Part shown: positions 48,000 to 59,169 of the stretch, piece after piece | Position numbering within the stretch: the stretch's first letter is position 1 | Layout: each line of letters starts with the position of its first letter | NCBI RefSeq assembly: GCF_902635505.1 | Contig: NC_045428.1 | Coordinates: 303,357,107 to 303,421,106 of the forward strand | Length of the DNA: 64,000 nt | From: Sarcophilus harrisii | Taxonomy: Eukaryota; Chordata; Mammalia; Dasyuromorphia; Dasyuridae | Direction of reading: 5' to 3' | Notes under the pieces: model-generated | What the model saw: the letters and a program-made list of their open reading frames with translations, nothing else | The model's database searches: none | Told to the model about the DNA's origin: nothing | Program-made: the position numbers and the translations under genes

Positions 48000-48500
48000 T
48001 TTATTAAGCGCCAAATGTATGCCAGGTACTGTACCAAACGCTGCGGGGTAGATGCTGTTATCTCATGTCACAGTGGAGAAAGCTTGAGTTGCCCAGGATC
48101 ACACAGATAGTGCCCAAGACCGGATTTCAACTTAGTTCCTGAGGCATTCAAACAGCAACGTTTGAATTGTGTTATCATCTTAGTGGTTTGGGCTAGTTCC
48201 TCCCTCCCTGTTTTGTCTGTTTCACTCCTCCCTGCAGAAAATGGGCAGGTTGAAACTGATTAGTTTTCTTTGAGCTGCGGGCCTTCTGTGCAATTAAGTA
48301 GGGCAGTGGATAGCGTGCTGGACTTGGAATCAGAAAACCTCCCCTTCAAATGCAACTTTAAATATTTAACTCGCTATGGAACCAGGGTCAGCCATGTAAA
48401 ATAGGGATATTGATAACAGTGCCCTTCTCAGGATTATTGTGATACAATGAAATACTTGCAAAGCATTCTTCAAACTTGTAATGCATCATGTAAATTGCTA
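48000..48500. mobile_element. two MIR SINEs
   Basis: A reversed MIR at 48000-48140 (TTTTATTAAGCGCCAAATGT, GTACTGTACCAAACGCTG) and a plus MIR at about 48295-48490 (AGTGGATAGCGTGCTGGACT). Confidence 0.7.
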
Positions 48501-48689
48501 GGTGAATTTACAAATTAGTCACATATTTATATGGAGGCACCAGGTTCCATACAGGAGGGCATTTGTTTCCATAAAAGATAAAGGAATGAACTTGAACTAA
48601 ATAATACTGAATGCCAAGGGATGGGAGTAAATTTTTAAAATCCGAAACAAACCAAAATTATATCTTTATTTTATTTTTTTTTATTATAG

Positions 48690-49190
48690 TAACTTTTTAT
48701 TGACAGAACCCATGCCAAGGTAATTTTTTTTACAACATTATCCCTTGCACTCACTTCTGTTCCGATTTTTCCCTCCACCTCCTCCCCTAGATGGCAAGCA
48801 GTCCTATATATGTTGAATATGTCCTAGTATATCCTAGATATAATATATGTGTGCAGAATCGAACAGTTGTCTTGTTGCACAGGGAGAATTGGATTTAGAA
48901 GGTAAAAATAACCCGGGAAGAAAAACAAAAATGCAAACAGTTTACATTCATTTCCCAGTGTTTTTTCTTTGGGTGTAGCTGCTTCTGTCCATCATTGATC
49001 AATTGAAACTGAATTAGGTCTCTTTGTCAAAGAAGTCCACTTCCATCAGAGTACGTCTTCATACAGTATCGTTGTTGACGTATATAATGATCTCCTGGTT
49101 CTGCTCATTTCACTTAGCATCAGTTCATGTAAGTCTCTCCAAGCCTCTCTGTATTCATCCTGCTGGTCATTTCTTACAGAACAATAATTG
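48690..49190 (-). mobile_element. L1 LINE 3' fragment
   Basis: Same 3' UTR subfamily as the 53-kb copy (ACATTATCCCTTGCACTCAC, CTAGATGGCAAGCAGTCCTA), ending near the ORF2 stretch at 49090-49190. Confidence 0.85.
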
Positions 49191-49194
49191 AATT

Positions 49195-49600
49195 GTAAAT
49201 ATTAAAATAAGTTTGAGCCAGTTAAAGTGATCTGGAAAATATGCTTAACATAGAATACTAATAGACTTGGAATGTAAAATGCCATCCACATCCAGAGAGA
49301 GAACTGTGGAGATAGGATGCCTATGAAAGCATACTTTTTATCTTTTTTTCATCTTTTTTGTTTGCTTTTTCTTTCTTGTATTCTTTTCCTTTTGTTCCCA
49401 TTTTTCTTTCACAATATGACCTAACAAGGAAATATGTTTTAAATGATTGGATATGTATAACCCATATCAGGTTTAAACTATTCAGGATGTAGTCTCAGAA
49501 ATAATAGTACATTTAACAGTTTCAGGTATTACTTCACAAAATAGTCAAATTCTCTTTTTTGTTTTGTTTCAAAATTTGTTCAGATTTGTTTCAGAAAAAA
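49195..49600 (+). mobile_element. LINE 3' end (L1-like)
   Basis: Plus-strand 3' module: CCATCCACATCCAGAGAGAG, ATGAAAGCATACTTTTTATC, GGAAATATGTTTTAAATGAT. Tail not clear. Confidence 0.55.
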
Positions 49601-49979
49601 AGTCCTAGGGCATTTTTCATTCCTGGTGATATACTCCAGGTGATTTGAGGTCTTTTGACCTTCCTGGTAAGTGTGGATGGTAACAATAGTTGGAAAAAAT
49701 GGAATTATATGAAACTTTTAAAATTTTATTTTATGTGATTGTAAGTCAACTGTTTGCATTCTTTCAGGACTTTGTTTTTGTAACCATGTTGCTTCCATGA
49801 ACATTAGCATTGTCAGATACTAATAAAGTATAAGATGCTTAATCTAATCACTTAATTGCCTTAATTTCAAGTCAAAAGATTTGTGGTGGACTGGAATATA
49901 TTATAGACAAGGAAAGTGAGGTACTTCTGAGTGGAAGTGACTTGTGGCTGAGCTCGAATTCGACTCCAGGCCCTCTTGA

Positions 49980-50260
49980 CTGGAAATACCTTTTGCATGG
50001 GTTTTTGTTTCCACCATAAATTCTTTTCATTAAAATGTCCTCTGTGGCTGAAGGCTTTTCTGTTTGCATTATATTTATAAGGTTTCTTTTCTGTATAAAT
50101 TCTCTAATGAAGAATAAGATTGCAGTTTTTGTTAAAGGCTTTCTGACATTCATTGTCCTTCTTTTTTGTATGAATTCTCTGATGAACAAATATAACCATA
50201 GTTAAAAGCAAAAGAGGGAAACAGTGTATTCAGTGAATTCTCTGATAAAAGATGTCTTGT
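49980..50260 (-). pseudogene. C2H2 zinc-finger gene fragment
   Basis: One minus frame reads VHQRIHTKKKDNECQKAFNK then NCNLILH, a stop, RIY, KPYKY and RKAFSHRGHF. These are degenerate linkers (HQRIHTGEKP) and finger starts (ECGKAF) of KRAB-type zinc-finger proteins. Cysteine and histidine pairs are incomplete, and at least one stop lies inside, so no folded fingers are expected. It is a dead retrocopy or gene fragment of unknown parent. It overlaps one arm of an inverted repeat. Confidence 0.65.
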
Positions 50261-50396
50261 GGGTGGGACTCTTCTATATTTCCAGAGATGAAGTGACTTG
50301 AGACAATTGGAAGATTGGAAATCTGAATACTTTATAGAAAGACAAAGTGAATATACTGTTTTCCTCTTTTGCTTTTAACTATGGTTATATTTGTTC
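50184..50396. repeat. inverted repeat, 52-bp arms
   Basis: Arms 50184-50235 and 50345-50396 are reverse complements with about 47 of 52 bases matching, including one uninterrupted run of about 34 bases. The spacer is about 109 bp. The first arm includes the zinc-finger remnant edge. Confidence 0.85.
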
Positions 50397-50496
50397 TGAA
50401 CTTGATTGTGAAACTATATGCACCACCTGCTAAGCTTGTACCGACCACTGCTTGAATCTGGACTGGTGAACTACCTTCTTCTAATTCTTCTTCTTT

Positions 50497-50632
50497 TTAT
50501 ATTTGCTAAGGCAATTGAGGTTAAGTGACTTGCCCAGAGTCACGCAGCTAGGAAGTGTTAAGTGTCTAAGGCTAAACTTGAACTCAGGTCCTCCTGACTT
50601 CAGGGCTGGTGCTCTATCCACTGTTTTATCTA
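50497..50632 (-). mobile_element. MAR1/WSINE-type SINE
   Basis: Reversed copy with TTGCCCAGAGTCACGCAGCT and CTCAGGTCCTCCTGACTTCA. Confidence 0.9.
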
Positions 50633-50708
50633 AGATGCTGATTTGTTCATTGGACCATTAGGAAACCTCAGAACAACTGAATGAGACCTATATCACTCTC
50701 TGGGAAAG

Positions 50709-50883
50709 GTCTTCTTAAACTTTTCCCATTCACGATCTTTTTTCACCTGAGAAATTTTTACTCAGTCTTGGGCATATAGATATATAAATAAAACATTTAC
50801 TGATAATAAATCATAATGTCACAACACCCATATTCACTTACCCAATTCCATATGGGGTTATTACCCACAGTTTAAGAAGCTTA
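50709..50883 (+). mobile_element. hAT-like non-autonomous DNA transposon
   Basis: Ends form inverted repeats CTTCTTAAAC ... GTTTAAGAAG (at about 50713 and 50870). The interior is AT-rich with CCTGAGAAATTTTTACT and TTTACTGATAATAAATCATA, also found in the 1909-2060 copy. No open frame. The exact 8-bp target duplication could not be placed. Confidence 0.6.
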
Positions 50884-51353
50884 ACTCTAGAGCACAGTTA
50901 AATAAATAAGTAGTTAAATAAAAAAGGATTGCCCTAGTTGAGTAAGCCTGTAATGCTGAAAGTTTCACATATCTGGTTTCTAATTTGCAGGGATTTTAAT
51001 GGAGGATTCCTCTTAATAATGGAAACTTGTTAGTCTTTATTACCTTTAATGAATCTCTTTCTGCATTCTGTTATGGTTTTTGTCCAGGTGCTCCCATAGT
51101 TTCAAATCTAGGCTTTTCCCAGGTGATACATTTGGTCATAGAAGATAATTGAACTAGATGGTAATAAAACTTTGACTCCAGATCTGGTACTTTTTTTATG
51201 ATACCAGATTATATATAGATATTTTAAGTTTTTAACTTAATGTTACAAATGTGAAATGTTATTAACCTCCTATTATCCCCATTTAAATGTTTTAATAATA
51301 CAATGTGATGGGAATCTTATCTGACTTGTATTACATACTTTTTTTTATTAAAG

Positions 51354-51468
51354 GATAATTAATGGAAAATGGAATCAGTCATTGTGGATCCAAGGATATT
51401 GTCTCTAGCTATTGAAGTTACAGAAAGCCCTGAACAGAATGTTCCTGTTATACTGTTGAAATTAAAAG
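51354..51468 (+). CDS. IQCB1: IQCB1 first coding exon
   Basis: An AG acceptor at 51352-51353 opens the exon. The start ATG at 51369-51371 (A at -3, G at +4) gives MESVIVDPRILSLAIEVTES then PEQNVPVILLKLK, matching human DPRILSIAAEV.KSPEQNVPVILLKLK. The donor GTAAGT is at 51469-51474, phase 1. The first six residues differ from human. An out-of-frame ATG lies 7 bases upstream (see findings). Confidence 0.94.
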
Positions 51469-51845
51469 GTAAGTTCATTATATAATATATATTTGAATAA
51501 TGAAACCATAATCTCAACTTCCAAAGTTATTTTGGGAAGTTTTATTTTAATCATCTAATTCTAAACTGTACATGTATATCTTATATTGACTGTTGTTCTA
51601 GAGCACGTTTGCATTTCCTTTCCTGTAAATAACTGAGATGTTGAACAGTATATTTTACTTTGAATCCTAAAATATAGTCATCAAAACAGGGTTAAATAAT
51701 AAGTATCTTTGAACAAGCTGTGCTGCTTTCTGATATATTTAAAAGTTATCATTAAACAGTGTTTAAAAGTTATGGTAATTATGTATGGTAATAAAAAAGT
51801 TATGGTGGAAGTAACTAAATGTGGCTCTGTTTTCTTTTGCCTCAG

Positions 51846-52008
51846 AAATTTTAAACAGTGTCCCTTTGGGAAGCTCAGAATTAAAGAAGATTAAGCAGGA
51901 CATATATTGCTATGATCTCATTCGATATTGTCTATTGGTCCTTAGAAAAGATGACACCAAAATCCAAGATGGTTGGATGACTATTTCCCAACTTGCACAA
52001 ATATTAAG
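51846..52008 (+). CDS. IQCB1: IQCB1 second coding exon
   Basis: A 163-bp exon completing Glu and reading EILNSVPLGSSELKKIKQDI, YCYDLIRYCLLVLRKDD and GWMTISQLAQIL. This matches human IQCB1 closely (PLGSSELKKIKQDIYCYDLI is identical). The acceptor CAG ends at 51845 and the donor GTAAAG begins at 52009. It ends two bases into a Ser codon. Confidence 0.95.
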
Positions 52009-52589
52009 GTAAAGATGAAGAAATGAATCAAGAGTTAATTCTTGCTCAATTTATTCCACTTTTCATCCTGGAATCTCTGTTACATTCTTATAAGAAAAAC
52101 ACCATTAGCTAGTCTTTTGGAGAATGGAAAGTTGTAATTTTCCTTGTTTTTCTTGGGAGACTCATAAGTGAGTGGAAAAAATAGTGTTTTAGATAAGTAA
52201 ATCAGTATTGTTTATAAAAACCTTAGGAAATCAAATCTAGATCCCCTCCATCATAACCAAAATAGAATAAAATGTTAAATAAGCAACATCCTATGCTAAT
52301 TCCAGCATTCTGTTATCTTTAGCATCCTAGGTTGAAGGTTTATGTAATAGGGAGAGTATTAGAAAATTTCAATTTCTGATCCAGAGCTTGTAATTTCTTT
52401 ATTTTAAATCATAGTCCAGAAATCCAAACCCCATTTTCAGCTACCCCCTAAAACTAAGCAAATTTCTCTTCTGCATAGGTCTTCTGCCTTCAAAAGACAC
52501 TGAGAATAGCACAATCACTTGACCCCATTATCTTTGTGTTATTTGTTTAAGACTTCATAATTGTTGGCAATAATCACCCTTAGGTTCCT

Positions 52590-54850
52590 GGAGGGCCAGA
52601 ACTTTTTTGTTTTTGTCTTTGCATTCTGAATGTCCAAAAGAGGACACTCAGGATTACCTCCTTTATTAGCTCCACTCTCTCACATTTCTAAAAGTCTCTC
52701 CCTGTTTTCTGGCTATTTCTCTGCTCTTTATAAATACTCCCATGTCTTTTCTATTCTCAAAAAAAACCTGCCCTTGATCCATCCATCCTTGCTAGCCATC
52801 TCCCTTTATCACTTCCTTTTTTTGGTTAAACTCCTTTCAAAAACTGTTTACAGTTCCTCTACTATCTTTAGTTTTTTGTTCCTCTACTTTCTTTACTCTT
52901 GCTGCCTCTTAACTCTCAAGTTTGGCTTCTGCTCTCATTGATTCAACTGAGATTTCTCTTTCCAAAGTTACCAATGATCTCTCTCACTCTTTTTTTTTAT
53001 AATTATAACTTTTTATTGACAGAATTCATGCCAAGGTAATTTTTTACAACATTATCTCTTGCACTCACTTCTGTTCCGACTTTTCCCCTCTCTCCCTCCA
53101 CCCTCTCCCCCAGATGGCAAGCAGTCCTATACATGTTAAATATGTCACAGTATATCCTAGATACAATATATGTGTGCAGAACTGAACAGTTCTCTTGTTG
53201 CACAGGAAGAATTGGAAGGTAAAAATAACCCGGGAAGAAAAACAAAAATGCAAACAGCTTACTATTCATTTCCCAGTGTTCTTTTTTTGGGTGTAGCTGC
53301 TTCTGTCCATCATTGATCAATTGAAACGGAGTTAGATCTTCTCTTTGTCAAAGAAATCCACTTCCTCCAGAATATATCCTCATACAGTATCGTTGTTATA
53401 CTTCGAAGTATATAATGATCTCCTGGTTCTGCTCATTTCACTTAGCATCAGTTCATGTAAGTCTCTCCAAGCCTCTCTGTATTCATCCTGCTGGTCATTT
53501 CTTACAGAACAATAATATTCCATAACATTCATATACCCCAATTTACTCAACCATTCTCCAATTGATGGGCATCCATTCATTTTCCAGCTTCTAGCCATTA
53601 CAAACAGGGCTGCCACAAACATTTTGGCACATACAGGTCCCTTTCTCTTCTTTAGTATCTCTTTGGGGTATAAGCCCAGTAGTAGCACTGCTGGATCAAA
53701 AGGTATGCACAGTTTGATAACTTTTTGAGCATAGTTCCAAGTTGTTCTCCAGAACGGCTGGATGTATTCACAATTCCACCAGCAATGTATCAGTGTCCCT
53801 GTTTTCCCACATCCCCTCCAACATTCCACATTATCTTTCCCTGTCATTCTAGCCAATCTGACAGGTGTGTAGTGGTATCTCAGAGTTGTCTTAATTTGAA
53901 TTTCTCTGATTAATAATGACTTGGAGCATCTTTTCATATGGCTAGAAATAGTTTCAATTTCTTCATCTGAGAATTGTCTGTTCATATCCTTTGACCATTT
54001 ATCAATTGGAGAATGGCTTGATTTCTTATATATTAGAGTCAATTCTCTATATATTTTGGAAATAAGGCCTTTATCAGAACCTTTGACTGTAAAAATGTTT
54101 TCCCAGTTTATTGCTTCCCTTCTAATCTAGTCTGAATTACTTTTGTTTGTATAAAAACTTCGATTTGATATAATCAAAATTTTCTATTTTGTGATCAATA
54201 ATGATCTCTAGCTCTTCTTTGGTCATAAATTCTTTCCTCTTCCACAGGTCTGAGAGGCAAACTATCCTATGCTCTTCCAATTTATTTATAATCTCATTCT
54301 TTATGCCTAGGTCACAATGATTTCTTAATTTCCAAATCTAATGGCCTTTTTTCATTCTAAAACTTCTTGATCTCTCTGCGGTTTTTGATAGTTTTCATCT
54401 GGGTCTTGCCCATTAACCCTGCATATTCCCCTGTCCTGGTCCCTCTTCTTCCTCCTATATTATTTCACTTGGTGATTCATGAATTCTTTTGGATTGCATT
54501 ATCATTTCTATTCTGATGATTCTCAAATTTATTTGTTCAGCATCTTCAACTGTCTATTGCACTAGATATTGAATTAGATATCTTAGATATCCTATTGTCA
54601 GTATATCCAAAACTCAACTCTTACTTTCCCAATCAACTGTCTATTAGGTTAGATATTGAATTAGATATGAATTAGATCTTGAATTAGATAGATAGTAGAC
54701 AGATATCCTTAGATATCCTGTAGCCATCTTAAACTCAATATATCTAAAACACAACTCTTATTTTCCCAAAAAACCTTCCCTCTTCCTTACTACTATAGAG
54801 GGGAGGACATCATTATTTTCTTAGTCATGCAGGCTCACAATGAAGGTATC
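52590..54850 (+). mobile_element. L2 LINE split by an L1
   Basis: L2 ORF2 on plus: TTACCAATGATCTCT (52969) resumes at 54315 with CAATGATTTCTTAATTTCCA and TTGATCTCTCTGCGGTTTTT. A partial tandem duplication lies at about 54545-54790. Confidence 0.75.
52990..54314 (-). mobile_element. L1 LINE, youngest-looking copy in the window
   Basis: The minus strand keeps an uninterrupted 220-codon stretch of ORF2 C-terminus (53380-54042): MTLIYKKSSHSPIDKWSKDM, CWRGCGKTGTLIHCWWNCEY, MFVAALFVMARSWKMNGCPS, then a 3' UTR. The 5' part of ORF2 and ORF1 are missing, so it is 5'-truncated and not autonomous. Target duplication CAATGATCTCT / CAATGATTTCT. Confidence 0.88.
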
Positions 54851-55190
54851 TTCCTTAACTTTTCACTCATCTTTGAGTGACTAAGTGCTTATCTTGTATG
54901 TTCCTTCAAAGCAGCTAAACTTTACATGATTGCTAAGTGGTCAGGACATTTTAGTGCTATACTATTAGTATGATCCATGGTGTTTATTTTTCCTAAATAG
55001 ATTTACTTTTTCTCAAAATCACCAGTTTGATTTTGAAGGAAAAGTCCTTTGTTTATCAGGCAAATGTTTATCATGAAAAATTGCAAAGGGAATTGTGGCT
55101 AAAAAGGTTCAATATTTATGATAGTTTTAATGTTCATTTTGCATTTATAATAAGTGCAAACCAAATCACAAAACTGTGTTCTTGTTTTAG

Positions 55191-55320
55191 CCAATGCTGT
55201 GTGGGCTTGGAGCCAACAGAAAATACAGAAGAATTTTATAACGAATTGCTTCCTTCAGCTGCAGAAAATTTCCTCATTTTAGGAAGGCGATTGCAAAAAT
55301 ATTATATCAGTGCAGTTGAG
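55191..55320 (+). CDS. IQCB1: IQCB1 third coding exon
   Basis: A 130-bp exon completing Ser and reading QCCVGLEPTENTEEFYNELL, PSAAENFLILGRRLQKYYIS and AVE, aligning with human HCCVGLEP...EEFYNELLPSAAENFLVLGR. The TTTTAG acceptor ends at 55190 and GTATGT follows at 55321. It ends on a full codon. Confidence 0.95.
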
Positions 55321-55988
55321 GTATGTACATATGTTTAGCATTCTGAAGACATTACTGCTGTCTTAAGAAAAGAATATTATTTTTCAGTAGACATTTCATG
55401 GAAAATAAGAACAAAAAGTAAAACAGCAACTTGAAACTTTTTTTTGGTTGCAAGCAAAAAAAAGAGGGGAGAAAACTACCTACACTTGAAAGTTATAAAA
55501 TTTTGTTTGGAATGGAATATAAAGGAAAATATAGCTATATTTAAGGCTGCCCTGTCCCACTAGTCTTCAAAACTGTCCAAAGGCATATTTGTTTCCAGTG
55601 TCTCCAGTTCAGTATATAACCCCTTCTGGAAACATGGGAGGAAGGAAGATTTAGATTTCTAAACTAAATACTTTTAACAACCCCTTTAGAAGGAGAGAAT
55701 GAGAGTAAGGTTTTTCTCTGGGCTGCTGACTTGCAAGAAGAAAACTGGAAACTGTTTAATCTCTCTGTGTTTCACTATCTTCTATGCCTTATAAACTTGC
55801 ATAAGGTCTTAATGTTTTCAAAACAAAAATATTAAATATTTTATTTCCAAGTAAAAATAAATACATTTTTCACAATTATATAGCACTTTACTCCTTTCAA
55901 AACATTTTGGTATAAATTATTGCCTTTCACACTTCGTCATAAAAGATTCTTAATGAGTATATAAAACTAGCTATAAGATCATTGATAG

Positions 55989-56062
55989 CTCTTTGATCGT
56001 ATATGAAAGGAATGAAACAGCAACACTCTTTGATCATATATGAAAGGAATGAAACAGCAACA
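55989..56062. repeat. 37-bp tandem duplication
   Basis: Two head-to-tail 37-bp units (55989-56025 and 56026-56062) with a single G/A difference, in IQCB1 intron. Confidence 0.9.
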
Positions 56063-56239
56063 CAGAGAGATGAGGCAAATTAATTCTTTGCTTCTGATTA
56101 CCAAGAAAGCTTATGAGTTCCCTAATTGCATTTTTCTGTGGAAATCAAATAGTGAGAAGAATGAACAGGGGTCTTTTTGTAGATCTAAATAGCATACTTA
56201 CAGGATGTGATGATTTACACTTAGGTTGGTTTTTTTTTT

Positions 56240-57620
56240 TATCTTTTCATATTTTTATTTAATATTTTGAGTTCCAAATTCTGTATTTCCTTTCCTTCTC
56301 CCCCCCTTGAAACAGTAAGCAATCGGATATAGGTTACACATGTGCAATTATGTGAAATGTTTCCATAATAGTCATTTTGTATAAAAAGACTCAAAAGAAA
56401 AAAATGAAAGAAAATAAAAAATTAATATGTATCAGTCAATATCAGTTCTTTCTGTGGAGGCAAACAGTATGCTTCATCATTTAGAATTGTCTTGGATTAT
56501 TGTATTTCTGAAAATAGCTAAGTCATTCACAGTTCTTGATTGAACAATATTGCTGTTACTGTATACCACGTTTCCTGGTTATATTCACTACATTATACAT
56601 CAGTTAAGTCCAGGTTTTTCTGAAATCATCTTGATTGTCATTTATTATAGCATAATAATATTTCATTACAATCATATACTGTGCTTTATTTACCCATTCT
56701 CCAGTTGATGGGCATCCCTTCCATTTCTAATTCTTAGCTATCACAAAAAGAGCTGCTGTAAATATTTTTGTACAAATAGTTTCTTTTCCTTTTTTTTTTT
56801 GGATGTCTTGGGAGGAGGGGAGGGGATGGGAATAGACCTAGCAGTGATTATTTCTAGATCAAAGGCTATGCACAGTTTTATAGCTGTGGGTCATAGTTCC
56901 AAATTCCTCTCCAGAATGGTTAGATCAGTTCACAACTTCAACAGCAGTGCATTAGTGAACCATCTCCCACATCCCCTCCAACATCCAATGTTTTCCTTTT
57001 TTTTTTTGTCATATTACTCACTCTTATAGGTGTGAATTAATACCTTAAAGTTGTTTTAATTTGCATTTTTCTGATCAGTAATGATTTAGAGCATTTTTTT
57101 GTGTGACTATAGATAGATATAGACTTGTGTGATATTTGTCTGAAAACTGCTTGTTTTTGGTCATCTATTAGTTGGGGACTGATTGTATTTTTATAAATTT
57201 TGTAATTTTTGTTTTATAATTTTAATTTATAAATTTTATAAATTTGGCTCATTTCTCCATATATTTGAAAAATGGGGCTTTTATCAGAGATACTTACTGC
57301 AAAAAATTTCCCCCCAGTTTTCTGCTTTCCTTATAATTTTGTTGCATTGGTGTCCTTTGTGAAAAAATTTTAATTTAATCAGAATTATCTGTTTTACATT
57401 TTTATAATGCCCTCTTTAACTTCTTTGGTCCTAAATTCTTTCCTTATCCGTAAATCTGACAGACAAATCATTCCATGCTCTCTTAATTTGCTTATGGTAT
57501 CACCCTTTTGTATGTAAATTATGTATTCATTTTGACTTTTTCTTGGTATACAATGTGAGATGTTGATCTATAATTAATTTCTGCCATACTGTTTTCCGGT
57601 TTTTCATCAAATGAGTTTTT
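56240..57620 (-). mobile_element. L1 LINE 3' half, old
   Basis: Minus-strand L1 from the 3' UTR (TTTTGAGTTCCAAATTCTGT) through ORF2 blocks mirrored at 56700 (CCAGTTGATGGGCATCC), 56965 (CCCACATCCCCTCCAACATC) and 57420 (TTCTTTGGTCCTAAATTC). Confidence 0.75.
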
Positions 57621-57784
57621 GTTCCAAAAGCCTGGCTCTTTAGGTTTTACATATACTAGATTACTATGATAATTTACATAATGCAATTTGTATCTAATCT
57701 ATTCACTTGGAAGTTTTTAGGGAATTTAAGGATGAGATTGAAGAACTATTAGCCAGATTACCTGAACTGTCATTATAAATGACC

Positions 57785-57930
57785 AATGCACAGGCATACC
57801 TCATCACATTATACTTTACTTTATTTTGCTTTGAAGATAATTGGCCTTTTTTTAAAAAAGCAAATTGTAGATTTGTGGTGGCCTTATATTAAGCAAGTCT
57901 ATTGTGAGCAAGTCTCTTCTAAGAAAATTA
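57785..57930 (+). mobile_element. Tigger1-like DNA transposon end
   Basis: AGGCATACCTCATCACATTA then GTAGATTTGTGGTGGCCTTA and AGCAAGTCTATTGTGAGCAA follow the Tigger1 left end (AGGCATACCTCGTTTTATTG ... GGTTTGTGGCAACC ... GAGCAAGTCTATCG). The transposase gene is not present. Confidence 0.55.
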
Positions 57931-58379
57931 GGCTAATAAAGAAAGAGAGTTCTAGTTCTAGGAAACAGCTTGAAATATTAAGGACTGTATTGTGGAAGAG
58001 GAATCAGTTAGATTTATTCTGCTATCTCTAAATGTCAGAATTCAGGACAGTTGGTAGAAGCAGAGACACCAGTTTAAGTTTGCCATAAAGAAAACTTGCA
58101 ATACATAGTGAATTATGCAAAAATACAAAAGCCTTTGTTTTTGAGTAGTGGTTTTTCTCTCTTTGGAGATCTTCAAGCAAAATTTGGATGACTGTTTGTT
58201 GGAGATATTGTAGATGGAATTTTTTGCTCAGGTAAGGGTTGGATTGGATAGGCTTATAGGTCTCCTTAGACTTTTATAAGTTCTAATTTCTGTGCTCTTT
58301 TAAGCTCTGTCTTTAATATAAATAATTATATTATTATAAATTAATAACATAATTATATAAAAAGTGACATCTGCGTATC

Positions 58380-58870
58380 TGGTATAGTAGAGAGATCATG
58401 AGATTTGGAGCCAGAGGTCCTGGGTTCAGATAGCTACTATTGTCCCCTCCAACTCTGAAATTCTGTGTTTCTTTGAGCAGCAGATTTTTCAGTGTCATCT
58501 CTATCTAGGAAAAAAATTCCATAGAGCACTTTGATAATCAAAAATCAGTGAATCTCATTTACAGGAATATATTCCCTGACTATGGTAGGGACGCCTTGGA
58601 AAATGCCATAAAAGTGAAAGACAACTTTGCAGAGAATGTTGTAGAAGTGGTTAAATTCTAGATGAAAATTGGACCAGATGGTTAAGAGATAATGTGGCAC
58701 AGTAAGTAGAAAGTACTCATTCTGGGGGTTAGGACTTGAGTCTAAATCTTATCTTACTGCCTGTGTGACCTTAAAATCTCTGAGCCTCAGATGAGAAGAT
58801 TCTGAACTGTATGTCCTCTGAAGGTCCTTCCAACTTTGTGCTATTTAAAATTTATGATTTTGTATGGATC
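58380..58870 (+). mobile_element. MIR-type SINE copies
   Basis: Short copy at 58380-58480 (GAGATCATGAGATTTGGAGC) and a longer one at about 58685-58870 (TGGCACAGTAAGTAGAAAGT, GTGTGACCTTAAAATC). Confidence 0.55.
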
Positions 58871-58879
58871 AAATCATAG

Positions 58880-59125
58880 TTTTTCCCCACTTTTTTTGGT
58901 TGTTTTTTTTTTTTCCCCTTGTGTTTTTTCCCTTTTTGTTCTGATTTTTCTCATGTAACATAACAAATGTAGAAAATTATTTAGAAGAAATGCACATGTT
59001 TAACCTATATTGGATTGCTTACTGTTTAGGAGAGGAAGGAGGGAAAAAATTTGGAACAACATTTTGCAAGAGTGAATGTTGAAAACTATCTTTGCATGTA
59101 TTTTGGGGGGAAAATGTTATTTTTA
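58880..59125 (+). mobile_element. LINE 3' end (L1-like)
   Basis: ATGCACATGTTTAACCTATA, then AGGAAGGAGGGAAAAAATTT and GAATGTTGAAAACTATCTTT. Confidence 0.6.
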
Positions 59126-59169
59126 AAAATTTTATGATTCTATTCAATACTTTTAAAACCTTGTAGAAT

